A stretch of 63,865 nucleotides of DNA from Oxalobacteraceae bacterium. GTDB lineage: Bacteria > Pseudomonadota > Gammaproteobacteria > Burkholderiales > Burkholderiaceae_D. Both the position numbers and the translations under genes were made by a program. Below the pieces are notes generated by a model, which ran no database searches, was not told where the DNA came from, and worked only from the letters and a program-made list of their open reading frames with translations. Each line of letters starts with the position of its first letter. The first letter of the stretch is position 1. Where the stretch lies: the NCBI GenBank assembly GCA_021768485.1, contig JAIZVZ010000010.1, forward strand, positions 1-63,865, written 5' to 3'. Positions 46,739 to 54,302 of the stretch are shown here, one piece after another.

Positions 46739-47522
46739 GAATTTTCTCGTAAGCTTGGCGGCGGAATGAGTCTTGCTTCAAAACCTCCATTGCACGTAGT
46801 TTGAACTGGACGCGATCGAGTCGACCTTCAGAGCCTGGGACTTTATACCCTATGAATGCTTCGCGTTTACCTTTGGGGGGAACATAGAAATGACGAGACA
46901 AATGCTCAGATTGCTGTATTACTTCAAGGAGGCACAGCACGTTTAGCATCTGAGTAACCCGTGGCTTTGCCAATGCCATATTGAAAACGTTGAGTAACTC
47001 GATAATTTCTTTGATGTTTAATGCTCCAAATAACTCCACTATGTCAGCGATAAATAGAAATTGATCACGGACTTGCTGTGGGTCAAACGTGTGCCCTTTA
47101 CGAAGTTGCCTGGTCTTTTCTAAGACTATTCCAGCAAGATCGGGCAGCACTTTTTTGAAGTCGTCTAATGTTTCGCCGTCAACCGGGCAAATTGAATGTT
47201 CATCACCTTGTACCCGTTTAAGTACACGAAGGGGGCCGAGCGCAATGTAAGAGTTAGCACGATAGTACTTGCTGAACAATACTACAAATAATCGTTCCGC
47301 CAGTACTTCTTGAGTGCAAAACGCACCTAGCTCCGCAAATGCACCTTCGCTCTCAACGAATAGTAAGACGGCCCTTGAAATGCAGCTTACATCAGACTCA
47401 AAGGCAACTAGATCGTCGTAGCCGTCAAACTGATTCCATTCTGGATAATCTTCTGGGAGTTTTAGGCTTGGAGCAATTTCGTGGTTTGTTTCGTGTGCCC
47501 ATGAAACAAACATATCGCGCAT
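46725..47522 (-). CDS. retron St85/Ec86-type effector (deoxyribosyltransferase-like plus winged helix)
   Basis: At least 265 residues. The nucleoside-deoxyribosyltransferase-like core shows 'RAVLLFVESEGAFAELGAF', matching the ESpGSxxELGaF signature with the catalytic Glu, then 'ALGPLRVLKR'. The C-terminal 100 residues look like a winged-helix DNA-binding part. Related effectors are NAD/nucleoside N-glycosidase toxins held in check by msDNA and RT. The first ATG is 47522, but the frame stays open to 47678. It encodes there 'IVFVFGRHLRHNP', the missing first beta strand of the fold, without any ATG, GTG or TTG. A rare start codon upstream is therefore suspected. Confidence 0.85.
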   Translation of the reverse strand: MRDMFVSWAHETNHEIAPSLKLPEDYPEWNQFDGYDDLVAFESDVSCISRAVLLFVESEGAFAELGAFCTQEVLAERLFVVLFSKYYRANSYIALGPLRVLKRVQGDEHSICPVDGETLDDFKKVLPDLAGIVLEKTRQLRKGHTFDPQQVRDQFLFIADIVELFGALNIKEIIELLNVFNMALAKPRVTQMLNVLCLLEVIQQSEHLSRHFYVPPKGKREAFIGYKVPGSEGRLDRVQFKLRAMEVLKQDSFRRQAYEKIHGRH

Positions 47523-47590
47523 TCCAGATGGCCCCTCGTTTGGGTTATGACGGAGGTGGCGCCCGAAAACGAAGACTATGGATGGTAAGT

Positions 47591-47618
47591 GTAGAACCAG
47601 AGCGCGCGCTGGTTCTAC
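47591..47618 (-). promoter_or_regulatory. hairpin at the effector 5' end
   Basis: A perfect 10-bp stem (47591-47600 with 47609-47618) with an 8-nt GC loop lies between the retron a2 repeat and the first effector ATG, inside the open N-terminal frame. It could limit effector translation or mark transcript processing. Confidence 0.5.
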
Positions 47619-47669
47619 CTGCCCAACAAATTCGGCGAGGATTGTGGGAAAAGTGCTCAGGGGAAATGC

Positions 47670-47838
47670 TCAATTACCTAAATTAGACACGAAAGCGGCT
47701 CGCGCCGAATCGGGACCTACCGGACACGGATTTGGCGCGAGCCGCTTTCGTGTCGTGATTGGTATCCCACCTGTACTCAGTCTGGCGAAGCGCCCGACAT
47801 TGATAGCTGTAACTACTTGCTACCGTTCGCGTAATTGA
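47670..47838 (-). ncRNA. retron msr-msd non-coding RNA
   Basis: Read on the minus strand: a1 repeat TCAATTAC (47831-47838); msr hairpin 1 GGTAGC/GCTATC (47819-47824 with 47802-47807); msr hairpin 2 GGCG-CTT-CGCC, extended by a GTC/GAC pair (47784-47794 core); a long msd hairpin with a perfect 21-bp stem (47734-47754 with 47686-47706) and 27-nt loop; and the a2 repeat GTAATTGA (47670-47677), complementary to a1. This is the two-hairpin msr plus single msd layout of Ec86-like retrons. It precedes the effector and RT genes. The exact branch guanosine and msDNA ends are not readable. Confidence 0.88.
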
Positions 47839-47853
47839 CTAGTTAATTTTGCC

Positions 47854-48126
47854 CTAGTGATTACTAAAAGGCAAGGACTCTTTGTCTACAGGCGCCGATA
47901 TGGTGAGTAATTTGAACTTCGCAAATATGCATTGGGATGTGGGGGGGCATATATTCCCAACAAGTAAATTTGCAAATGGAGAAGAACATATCTCATTGAC
48001 GAGAACAGGCTGATGACGCACACTCAAAATTACCTCACTTATTGCAATTATTTCATTGAAATCTGCACCTTGTGATTCAGTCATGCTCAACGTTCGAGCA
48101 GGGCTAGGATTGATCACTGTGGGCAT
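47854..48126 (-). CDS. hypothetical short open frame upstream of the retron
   Basis: A 90-residue frame (MPTVINPSPARTLSMTESQG...) lies 15 bp upstream of the msr-msd RNA on the same strand. There is no recognisable domain, no clear ribosome site, and an ordinary amino-acid composition. It may be a remnant or a chance frame in AT-rich DNA. The rest of 47839-48346 shows only the second remnant repeat. Confidence 0.2.
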   Translation of the reverse strand: MPTVINPSPARTLSMTESQGADFNEIIAISEVILSVRHQPVLVNEICSSPFANLLVGNICPPTSQCIFAKFKLLTISAPVDKESLPFSNH

Positions 48127-48167
48127 GTTAGCTAACGTTAGGCGGATGCATAGCGTAAATGGCCGTT

Positions 48168-48270
48168 AGTTATTGTGACGGAATGTGTGTGCAGAGGCCC
48201 TCCTTGTGAGAAAGCATGAGTTGTGACGTATTTGTGGCGTATCTCGAAGGCATCACCGTTTGGCGCCCTT
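48168..48270 (-). pseudogene. second diverged copy of the remnant at 45350-45455
   Basis: The stretch is similar, by eye about 75-80% in its core, to 45350-45455 in the same orientation. The minus strand encodes 'AFEIRHKYVTTHAFSQG' against 'AFEARHKYVTSHTFSP' in the first copy. The two copies flank the retron cassette. Confidence 0.55.
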
Positions 48271-48346
48271 GGCTGAAATTGAGAACGGCACGCGGCAAGC
48301 GTTGTAAGTATATGATTTAAAATGTGGATTATGATACCTGACCCGT

Positions 48347-48391
48347 CTCATAATCCGTTGGTGCCGTGTTCGACTCACGGGAGGCCCACCA
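48347..48391 (+). repeat. attR: displaced 3' end of tRNA-Ile
   Basis: An exact 45-bp copy of 42293-42337 (anticodon loop through CCA). It lacks the 5' half of the tRNA and is the original chromosomal 3' end left after island insertion. Confidence 0.95.
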
Positions 48392-48399
48392 ATATATTC

Positions 48400-48430
48400 A
48401 AGGACTTAGGTGAAAACCTGAGTCCTTTTT
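48400..48430 (+). terminator. original tRNA-Ile terminator beyond attR
   Basis: A 12-bp stem AAGGACTTAGGT/ACCTGAGTCCTT with GAAA loop is followed by T residues. It sits 8 bp after attR, the chromosomal counterpart of the island terminator at 42356-42383. Confidence 0.85.
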
Positions 48431-48501
48431 CATTTCTCTTGCGTGTTTCGCTGCAATGTCGGTAAAGTAAGTCAAATTCGACAACTTTTGACAAGGCCGC
48501 C

Positions 48502-49422
48502 ATGAAACTGCTCAAGCAACTGTCCAAGCAACTGTTCCTCATCTCGCTGATCTGCCTGTCCCACGCCGCATACGCTGCCAGTCCGCTGGTGCTGTACACT
48601 GATTTCGGTACCAAGGACGGCGCCGTTTCCGAAATGAAGGGCGTGGCTTACAGCGTCTCGTCCAAGCTTTTGATTTCCGACCTCAGCCATGAAGCGCCCG
48701 AGTCGATTTTTGCCGCGGCCTATCGCTTGTATCAGGTTTCGCCTTACTGGCAAGCCGGCACGGTGTTCGTGACCGTGATCGATCCCGGCGTCGGCACCGA
48801 GCGTCTGTCGGTCGTGTTGAAAACCAAAAAGAATCATTATTTTGTCGGCCCCAATAATGGCCTGTTCACTTTTGTGGCCGAGCAGGAAGGCGTCGCCGAG
48901 GTGCGCCAGATCGATGAAAAAATCAATCGCCTGAAGGGTTCGGAAGATTCGCATACCTTCCATGGCCGCGATGTGTTCGGCTATACCGGGGCCCGGCTGG
49001 CTTCGGGAAAGATCAGTTTTGAGCAGGTCGGCCCGCGGCTTGCCGCCGACCGTCTGCTAATGATTCCTTATGTGAAAGCGTCGCAGAGCGGCAATGTACT
49101 CAAGGGGACGATTCCGGTGCTAGACGTTCAATATGGCAATGTCTGGAGCAATATACCGAAGAGCATGTTCGACCGTCTGGCCGTCAAGCTCGGCGATCCG
49201 GTGCAGGTGCGCATCTATCACAGCAAGGAACTCGTCGATCAACTGGTGGCGCCGTATCAAAATACTTTCGGTGAAGTGGCGGTCGGCAAGCCGCTCGTGT
49301 ATATCAACAGCTTGATGAATGTTTCTGTGGCGCTCAACCTGGGGAGCTATGCCGCCGAACATAAAATCGAATCGGGCGTGGACTGGTCGATCGAGGTGAC
49401 GCCGCTTGGCAAATCAAGGTAG
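48502..49422 (+). CDS. exported SAM-hydroxide adenosyltransferase (DUF62) family protein
   Basis: The protein has 306 residues. A signal peptide (1-25, hydrophobic run then AAYA-AS) is followed by the SAM hydrolase/fluorinase-like fold: 'LYTDFGTKDGAVSEMKGVAY', 'TVFVTVIDPGVGTERL', 'YFVGPNNGLFTFV' and 'TFHGRDVFGYTGARLASG', with 'SLMNVSVALNLGSYA' in the C-terminal domain. Cytosolic relatives hydrolyse S-adenosylmethionine to adenosine and methionine. A secreted form implies an extracellular or periplasmic substrate and is less usual. The RBS is weak (CAAGGCCGCC). It stands alone after the island. Confidence 0.88.
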   Translation: MKLLKQLSKQLFLISLICLSHAAYAASPLVLYTDFGTKDGAVSEMKGVAYSVSSKLLISDLSHEAPESIFAAAYRLYQVSPYWQAGTVFVTVIDPGVGTERLSVVLKTKKNHYFVGPNNGLFTFVAEQEGVAEVRQIDEKINRLKGSEDSHTFHGRDVFGYTGARLASGKISFEQVGPRLAADRLLMIPYVKASQSGNVLKGTIPVLDVQYGNVWSNIPKSMFDRLAVKLGDPVQVRIYHSKELVDQLVAPYQNTFGEVAVGKPLVYINSLMNVSVALNLGSYAAEHKIESGVDWSIEVTPLGKSR

Positions 49423-49771
49423 GCGGATCGCCAGGCTTTCGCTGGCGACGAGCTGTCCACCTGGGCCGATGTCGGGGGCGGCCGCTTTACCCTCTTACAC
49501 TTCCTGTGCCTGCGGCCTGAATACATTGGGCCGCAGGCCGCCGGTGCCGATTCGGTGCCGGCTTCTGCTCTTGGTTAACTTCCCTTTGTTAATTTCCCTC
49601 CATTCATCCTCCCTTGCTCAGTCATCGGCGCAGCACGCGCAAGAGCGGTGAGGCGGCAATGGTGTCGCTGTCCTGCACTGGCGGCTTAAGGCGGGGACGC
49701 ATGCCTGTGCGGCGCCCGCGTCCGCCACACTGCGTGCGGATGGTGCGACATTTCCGTGCGGCTATATCTTC
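49423..49771. other. intergenic region, no gene seen
   Basis: About 350 bp lie between the exported SAM-hydrolase-like gene and the receptor promoter. It is moderately GC-rich with a GC-rich inverted repeat near 49500-49560 (TGCGGCCTG...CAGGCCGCCGG region) that may end transcription. No open frame with family resemblance was found. Confidence 0.4.
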
Positions 49772-49804
49772 TTGACTATACATTAGTAAATGCTTATCAT
49801 TCTC
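49772..49804 (+). promoter_or_regulatory. promoter with overlapping Fur box
   Basis: TTGACT (49772-49777) and TATCAT (49795-49800) are 17 bp apart. The stretch 49786-49804, read on the minus strand as GAGAATGATAAGCATTTAC, matches 15 of 19 positions of the Fur consensus. Iron-dependent repression of the receptor is expected. Confidence 0.8.
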
Positions 49805-49810
49805 ATTTGT

Positions 49811-49818
49811 GGGGGGGG
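49811..49818 (+). repeat. G8 homopolymer near the receptor transcription start
   Basis: Eight G residues lie about 11 bp after the -10 box and 63 bp before the GTG start. The length could vary by slippage and change promoter or leader strength. Confidence 0.6.
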
Positions 49819-49881
49819 AATTGGAGCCGGCTACGTTTCAGCGAAAATTTGCCTCTCATACCCATTTCTGGAGAAAAAGAC

Positions 49882-52128
49882 GTGCAAATCAAGTTCAAGT
49901 TCAAGTTCGGGCTCAACCCGATTTCGATGGCCATGCTGATGCTGCCTGCTATCACTCCCTCCCTTTCCCACGCGACCGATGAGCCGATCCAAACCTTGCC
50001 TGAAGTTAAGGTGACGGCAGAAAAACTGCTGAAGCAGGCACCCGGGGTATCGGTCATCAGCCGTGAAGATATTGAAAAGCTGCCAGTCGCCAACGATTTG
50101 TCGGAAATTATTCGCACCCAGCCCGGGGTCAACCTGACCGGTAACAGTGCCTCTGGCTATCGCGGCAACAATCGCCAGATCGATTTGCGTGGGATGGGAC
50201 CGGAAAATACTCTGATTCTGATCGATGGCAAGCCGGTCGAATCGCGTCAGTCGGTCAAATATGGGCGTAGCGGCGACCGCGATACGCGCGGCGACAGCAA
50301 CTGGGTGCCGGCGGAAGAAGTCGAGCGGATTGAAGTCATCCGTGGCCCGGCAGCGGCCCGCTACGGTTCGGGTGCGGCGGGCGGCGTCGTCAATATTGTC
50401 ACCAAAGGCATCTCGAACGAAACCCACGGCAGTATTTCAACCTACTACGGTCTGCCGCAGCATAACGACGAAGGCGGCTCGAAACGCGTCAACGTCAATC
50501 TGTCGGGACCGATTAATGAGCAGTGGGGTTACCGTATTTACGGCAGTTATAACAAAACCGATAGCGACTCCCCGGATATCAACACCAATAACACGGCAAC
50601 TGGGGCCACGACGGCGGCCGGCCGCGAAGGCGTCAAGAATGAAGATCTGAATGCACTCTTTCGCTGGAAACCGGTAGCGAACCAGACCGTTGATTTCAAT
50701 TTTGCGCATTCCCGTCAGGGCAATATCTATGCAGGGGATACCCAGACCGGAGCCAGCGCCACCAGCACCACCGCCTCGACCAGCAAGACCAACGGTGTGG
50801 CGTCGACTTACCTGGGCAGCGAAACCAATAGAATGGTGCGCGATACACTGTCGCTGACGCATCTCGGTGAATGGGGTTTTGGCACGACCAATACCTGGTT
50901 CCAGTACGAACGCACTAAAAATTCGCGCCTCGATCAAGGTTCTACCGGCGCAGTAGATGGCAATATCAACTCGAATAACTGGTCAGCGGCCACGCTAAAT
51001 AGCTATACCCTGCATAGCGAAGCCAATATGGCGATCGATCGCGGGCTGGCGCAGGTGATCACCGCTGGCGTTGAGCTGAAATACGAGAATTTGGATGATC
51101 CTGGCAGTTATACAAGCCAGGCCTCCGGAGCGTCGCTGGTCAAGGTGGTCGGTTATCCATCGACGGTTCAAAGCACGAATTCGCAAAGAATACTTTCACT
51201 CTTCCTTGAAGATAATATTAATCTGACCTCAAAATGGTCGGTTGTGCCGGGAGTGCGACTCGATAAGATCAGTGACTACGGCAATAACTGGTCGCCTTCG
51301 CTGAACACGCAGTACGCACTCACGCCAGAAATCAGTCTCAAAGGCGGTATTGCCCGTGCGTTCAAGTCGGCCAATCTGTATCAGACCAATCCCGGCTATC
51401 TCTATGCCAGCAGCGGTACCGGTTGCCTGAATGCCAGCTCAGCGTGCTACATCATCGGCAATAGCAACCTGAAGCCAGAAATCAGCATCAACAAAGAAAT
51501 CGGTATCGACTGGAAAAAGGATGACTGGCATGCCGGCTTGACCTGGTTCCGCAATGACTACCAGAACAAGATTGTGACCGGCACGACGGTGCTGGGCAGC
51601 ATCACCAGCAGCACGTACTATGGTGGTACGGCGGTCTACAATATTTACCAATGGGAAAATGCCACCAATGCCGTTATCGAAGGTTTGGAGGGCAATCTGC
51701 AGATCCCGCTGGGCGCGACACTGAAGTGGAATAACAACGTCACCTATATGCGCCGGAATGACGATCAATATGGCCAGCCTTTATCCGTGGTGCCGAAGTA
51801 CACCACCAACTCGACCCTCGACTGGCAGGCCAGCGATAAGTATTCCTACTCACTGAGCGCCACCTTTTATGGCAAACAGACGCCACGCACGACGGCCTAC
51901 AATACCGGCCTAGCCCTCAGCGCGGAAGAGAGCCAGCCGGTAAATGCCTACAACATCTGGGGACTCGGCATGGGTTACCGGTATAGCAAGGCATTGCGCA
52001 TCCAGACCGGTATTAACAATCTCTTTGACAAGCGCCTGTACCGTGAAGGCAGTGGCCAGACGGCGGGAGCCGCCACATATAATCAGGCCGGACGTCTCTA
52101 CTATCTCTCGCTCCACTATTCTATCTGA
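49882..52128 (+). CDS. TonB-dependent catecholate-type siderophore receptor (FepA-like)
   Basis: The protein has 748 residues from GTG 49882, which follows GGAGA at proper distance; the frame opens earlier at 49756 without support. A signal peptide ends near SLSHA. A TonB-box-like 'LPEVKVTAEK' and the plug domain follow ('DLSEIIRTQPGVNLTG', 'RQIDLRGMGPENTLILIDGKP', 'EVERIEVIRGPAAARYGSGAAGGVVNIVTK'). A 22-strand barrel carries 'WSPSLNTQYALTPEISLKGGIARAFKSANLYQ'. It ends 'YYLSLHYSI', with Ile instead of the usual Phe. It imports ferric catecholate siderophores and is likely Fur-regulated. Confidence 0.93.
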   Translation: MQIKFKFKFGLNPISMAMLMLPAITPSLSHATDEPIQTLPEVKVTAEKLLKQAPGVSVISREDIEKLPVANDLSEIIRTQPGVNLTGNSASGYRGNNRQIDLRGMGPENTLILIDGKPVESRQSVKYGRSGDRDTRGDSNWVPAEEVERIEVIRGPAAARYGSGAAGGVVNIVTKGISNETHGSISTYYGLPQHNDEGGSKRVNVNLSGPINEQWGYRIYGSYNKTDSDSPDINTNNTATGATTAAGREGVKNEDLNALFRWKPVANQTVDFNFAHSRQGNIYAGDTQTGASATSTTASTSKTNGVASTYLGSETNRMVRDTLSLTHLGEWGFGTTNTWFQYERTKNSRLDQGSTGAVDGNINSNNWSAATLNSYTLHSEANMAIDRGLAQVITAGVELKYENLDDPGSYTSQASGASLVKVVGYPSTVQSTNSQRILSLFLEDNINLTSKWSVVPGVRLDKISDYGNNWSPSLNTQYALTPEISLKGGIARAFKSANLYQTNPGYLYASSGTGCLNASSACYIIGNSNLKPEISINKEIGIDWKKDDWHAGLTWFRNDYQNKIVTGTTVLGSITSSTYYGGTAVYNIYQWENATNAVIEGLEGNLQIPLGATLKWNNNVTYMRRNDDQYGQPLSVVPKYTTNSTLDWQASDKYSYSLSATFYGKQTPRTTAYNTGLALSAEESQPVNAYNIWGLGMGYRYSKALRIQTGINNLFDKRLYREGSGQTAGAATYNQAGRLYYLSLHYSI

Positions 52129-52263
52129 TCGAGGTAAAGGTGTGGACGCTGGTGTGGTCTGCACCTTTTATTGTGAAAATTAAGGTGTATCGAGTGGCCG
52201 CTGGCGGCGCCGTGATGTCAGAAAAGCTTGTCCTTTGCGGCGCTCCCGATATAAGGAGATAAG

Positions 52264-52359
52264 TGGCGGAAGGAAGAGGGAGTCGAACCCACCCGGCAGC
52301 GCATGGCGCCACCAACTGGGTTTGAAGCCCAGCCGCCCCACCAGGGACGATTTCCTTCC
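52264..52359 (-). tRNA. selC: tRNA-Sec (TCA)
   Basis: A 96-nt selenocysteine tRNA has an 8-bp acceptor GGAAGGAA/TTCCTTCC, discriminator G and encoded CCA. The anticodon arm is GGCTGGG-CTTCAAA-CCCAGTT with anticodon TCA, followed by a long variable arm and T-arm GGGTGGG...TTCGACTCCC. It lies 22 bp downstream of selB on the same strand, closing the Sec gene block. Confidence 0.95.
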
Positions 52360-52381
52360 ATGATTGATTCTGCTTTTCCTG

Positions 52382-54295
52382 CTATTTCACCGGCTCGGGG
52401 AACAAGCGGGTCCCCGTGCGCAGCAAGCGTGTCTCGCCGACGCGGCGCAAAAAACCTATCCTGTCGAAAAATTCGAGGATCTGGATCGCGCGTTTTCGTC
52501 CGAGTCCGGTCGCATCGCGAAAGCTGCCGGTTGCGATCGCGCCTTCGCGCCGTTCGATGCCGCGCGCAATCGATGCCAGTTGCTGCACTACCTCAGGATG
52601 ATAGTACAGATCCTTGACGATTTGAAATACATCTGCAGCCTTGGCCATGCGCGCGAGCACCTGGCGTACCTGGCTTTCGGGCAGCTTGGCCGTGCCGGCG
52701 ATGTCGCGCACCCACGGCGGATCGAAGCGGCCGGCCAATAGCAAAGGCAGGGCGCGTTCGGCGACCGCCTTTTCTGCCGCCAGCAGCGCCATGCCGTGTT
52801 CGGGCAGATGCAGAAAGCCGTTGCGCTGCGCCAGCCGGCCGCTGCCGGCCATGCGCGCGACTAATTGTTCCCACAGGTCGTCGGGCATGCGCGGCGCGGC
52901 GAGGCGGCGTGCGCGCTGGACGTCGGGACCGATATCTTCGGGGAATCTGGCATGGAAGTCGCGCAGTACTTGCAGCACCGCCTGCTCATTGCCGTCCAGC
53001 CAGGAGCGCGCGATCAGCCATTGGCGCGACTGGCTGAGCACGACATCGCCGAGCGCGCCGGGATCGAAGGGCCAGGCGCGCAAACCGGCGCTGCGCAGCC
53101 ATATGGCGCCGTGGATGCCGAACGGGGCGTGCGCCAGCGCGCCCTGCAGCCGTGCGGCCGGCTCTGCGGCGCGCTGCGTCTGCAGATAGGCCAGGCGTTG
53201 CGGCGTTTGCCGGTAGCGTGCCGGCGCGTCGGTCTCCAATATGGCGCCGCCGGCCATGGTGCGGCTGGCCGAGGCGTCGCGCACGATAAAGCGGTCGCCG
53301 TGCCAGACATGGAGTGCTTGCTGCACCACCAGCTGCGCCAGGCCGGCTTCGCCAGGCGCAATCGCCGGCTGGCCGAGGATGGCAACCGTGGCCATGCATT
53401 CCTCGGTTGCCGCATGCAGATGCACGAGTGTGCCCGAGCGCAAAGGCCGCGCTTCGGTCGCGGCCACCTGCAGCCAGACATCGATGCGCTGCGTGCCTTG
53501 CGCGATGGCGGCCTCGCACAGCATCTGGCCGCGGCTGACCGCACTGCGTTCGAGGCCGGCCAGGCCGATCGCGCAGCGCTGGCCGGCGGCAGCGCTCTCG
53601 ACGCCCTGATTGTGGACATGCAGGCTGCGCACGCGGTAACTCTTGTCGGCGGCGTCGGCCAGGCACAGCGTGTCGCCGATATGCACGCTGCCGGCGGCAA
53701 TGCTGCCGGCGACCACCGTGCCGACGCCGTCGAGGCTGAACACGCGATCGAGTCCCATGCGAAAGCCGGCCTCGGCGGCGCTGACCGGCGCCGGCCGCTG
53801 CGCTTCGCTGATCAGCCGTGCACGCAACGCATCGATGCCGTCGCCGCGCAACGCCGACACGCTCAATAGCGGATAGTCGTGCAGGTCGACGCTGGCCAGC
53901 AAGGCCTGCACCTGCGCCTGGCGCTCGCGCAGCAGGGCGTCATCGACGCGATCGATCTTGGTGATGACGGCGGCGCCGCGCCGCACGCCGAGCAGCGACA
54001 AAATGGTGAGGTGCTCTACGGTTTGCGGCATGATGCCATCGTCGGCCGCGACCAGCAGCAGTGCGTAGTCGATGCCGCTGGCGCCGGCAATCATGGTGCG
54101 CACCAGTTTTTCATGGCCGGGAACGTCGACAAAGCCGATCGGCCGTCCGCTTTCGGTCGGCATCCAGGCATAACCGAGCTCGATCGTAATGCCGCGGCGC
54201 TTTTCTTCGGGCAGGCGATCGGCGTCGATCCCGGTCAGCGCCCGCACCAGCGCGGTCTTGCCGTGGTCGATGTGGCCGGCGCTGCCGACAATCAT
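52382..54295 (-). CDS. selB: selenocysteine-specific elongation factor SelB
   Basis: The protein has 637 residues. The N-terminal GTPase shows '[21 protein letters not shown]' (G1), '[10 protein letters not shown]' (G2), '[14 protein letters not shown]' (G3) and 'VITKID' (G4), followed by EF-Tu-like domains 2 and 3. The C-terminal half is a chain of winged helices ending in '[26 protein letters not shown]', which binds the SECIS hairpin. It brings Sec-tRNA to UGA codons such as the one in fdoG. The ATG at 54295 is chosen because the conserved GTPase starts immediately there. It lies 7 bp after selA. Confidence 0.95.
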   Translation of the reverse strand: MIVGSAGHIDHGKTALVRALTGIDADRLPEEKRRGITIELGYAWMPTESGRPIGFVDVPGHEKLVRTMIAGASGIDYALLLVAADDGIMPQTVEHLTILSLLGVRRGAAVITKIDRVDDALLRERQAQVQALLASVDLHDYPLLSVSALRGDGIDALRARLISEAQRPAPVSAAEAGFRMGLDRVFSLDGVGTVVAGSIAAGSVHIGDTLCLADAADKSYRVRSLHVHNQGVESAAAGQRCAIGLAGLERSAVSRGQMLCEAAIAQGTQRIDVWLQVAATEARPLRSGTLVHLHAATEECMATVAILGQPAIAPGEAGLAQLVVQQALHVWHGDRFIVRDASASRTMAGGAILETDAPARYRQTPQRLAYLQTQRAAEPAARLQGALAHAPFGIHGAIWLRSAGLRAWPFDPGALGDVVLSQSRQWLIARSWLDGNEQAVLQVLRDFHARFPEDIGPDVQRARRLAAPRMPDDLWEQLVARMAGSGRLAQRNGFLHLPEHGMALLAAEKAVAERALPLLLAGRFDPPWVRDIAGTAKLPESQVRQVLARMAKAADVFQIVKDLYYHPEVVQQLASIARGIERREGAIATGSFRDATGLGRKRAIQILEFFDRIGFLRRVGETRLLRTGTRLFPEPVK

Positions 54296-54302
54296 GGCCG
54301 CC

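Larger units (their letters stand above)
42338..48391. mobile_element. 6-kb tRNA-Ile genomic island with retron and TIR-DnaB genes
   Basis: The segment between the 45-bp repeats carries an integrase next to attL and an AT-richer composition than the flanks. Cargo comprises a TIR-DnaB fusion, a retron, a MITE-like element, short tandem repeats and IS remnants. It also brought a replacement terminator for the tRNA (42356-42383); the original one remains beyond attR (48400-48430). Because the integrase is interrupted, the island may now be fixed. Confidence 0.93.

Noticed and set aside
47686-47754. Rho-independent terminator
   Set aside because: A 21-bp perfect stem with a 27-nt loop and no T-tract, between complementary a1 and a2 repeats, fits an msd hairpin better.
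48347-48391. Second tRNA-Ile or tRNA-Met gene
   Set aside because: Only the 3' half from the anticodon loop is present, and the 5' sequence is unrelated. It is an attachment-site duplicate.
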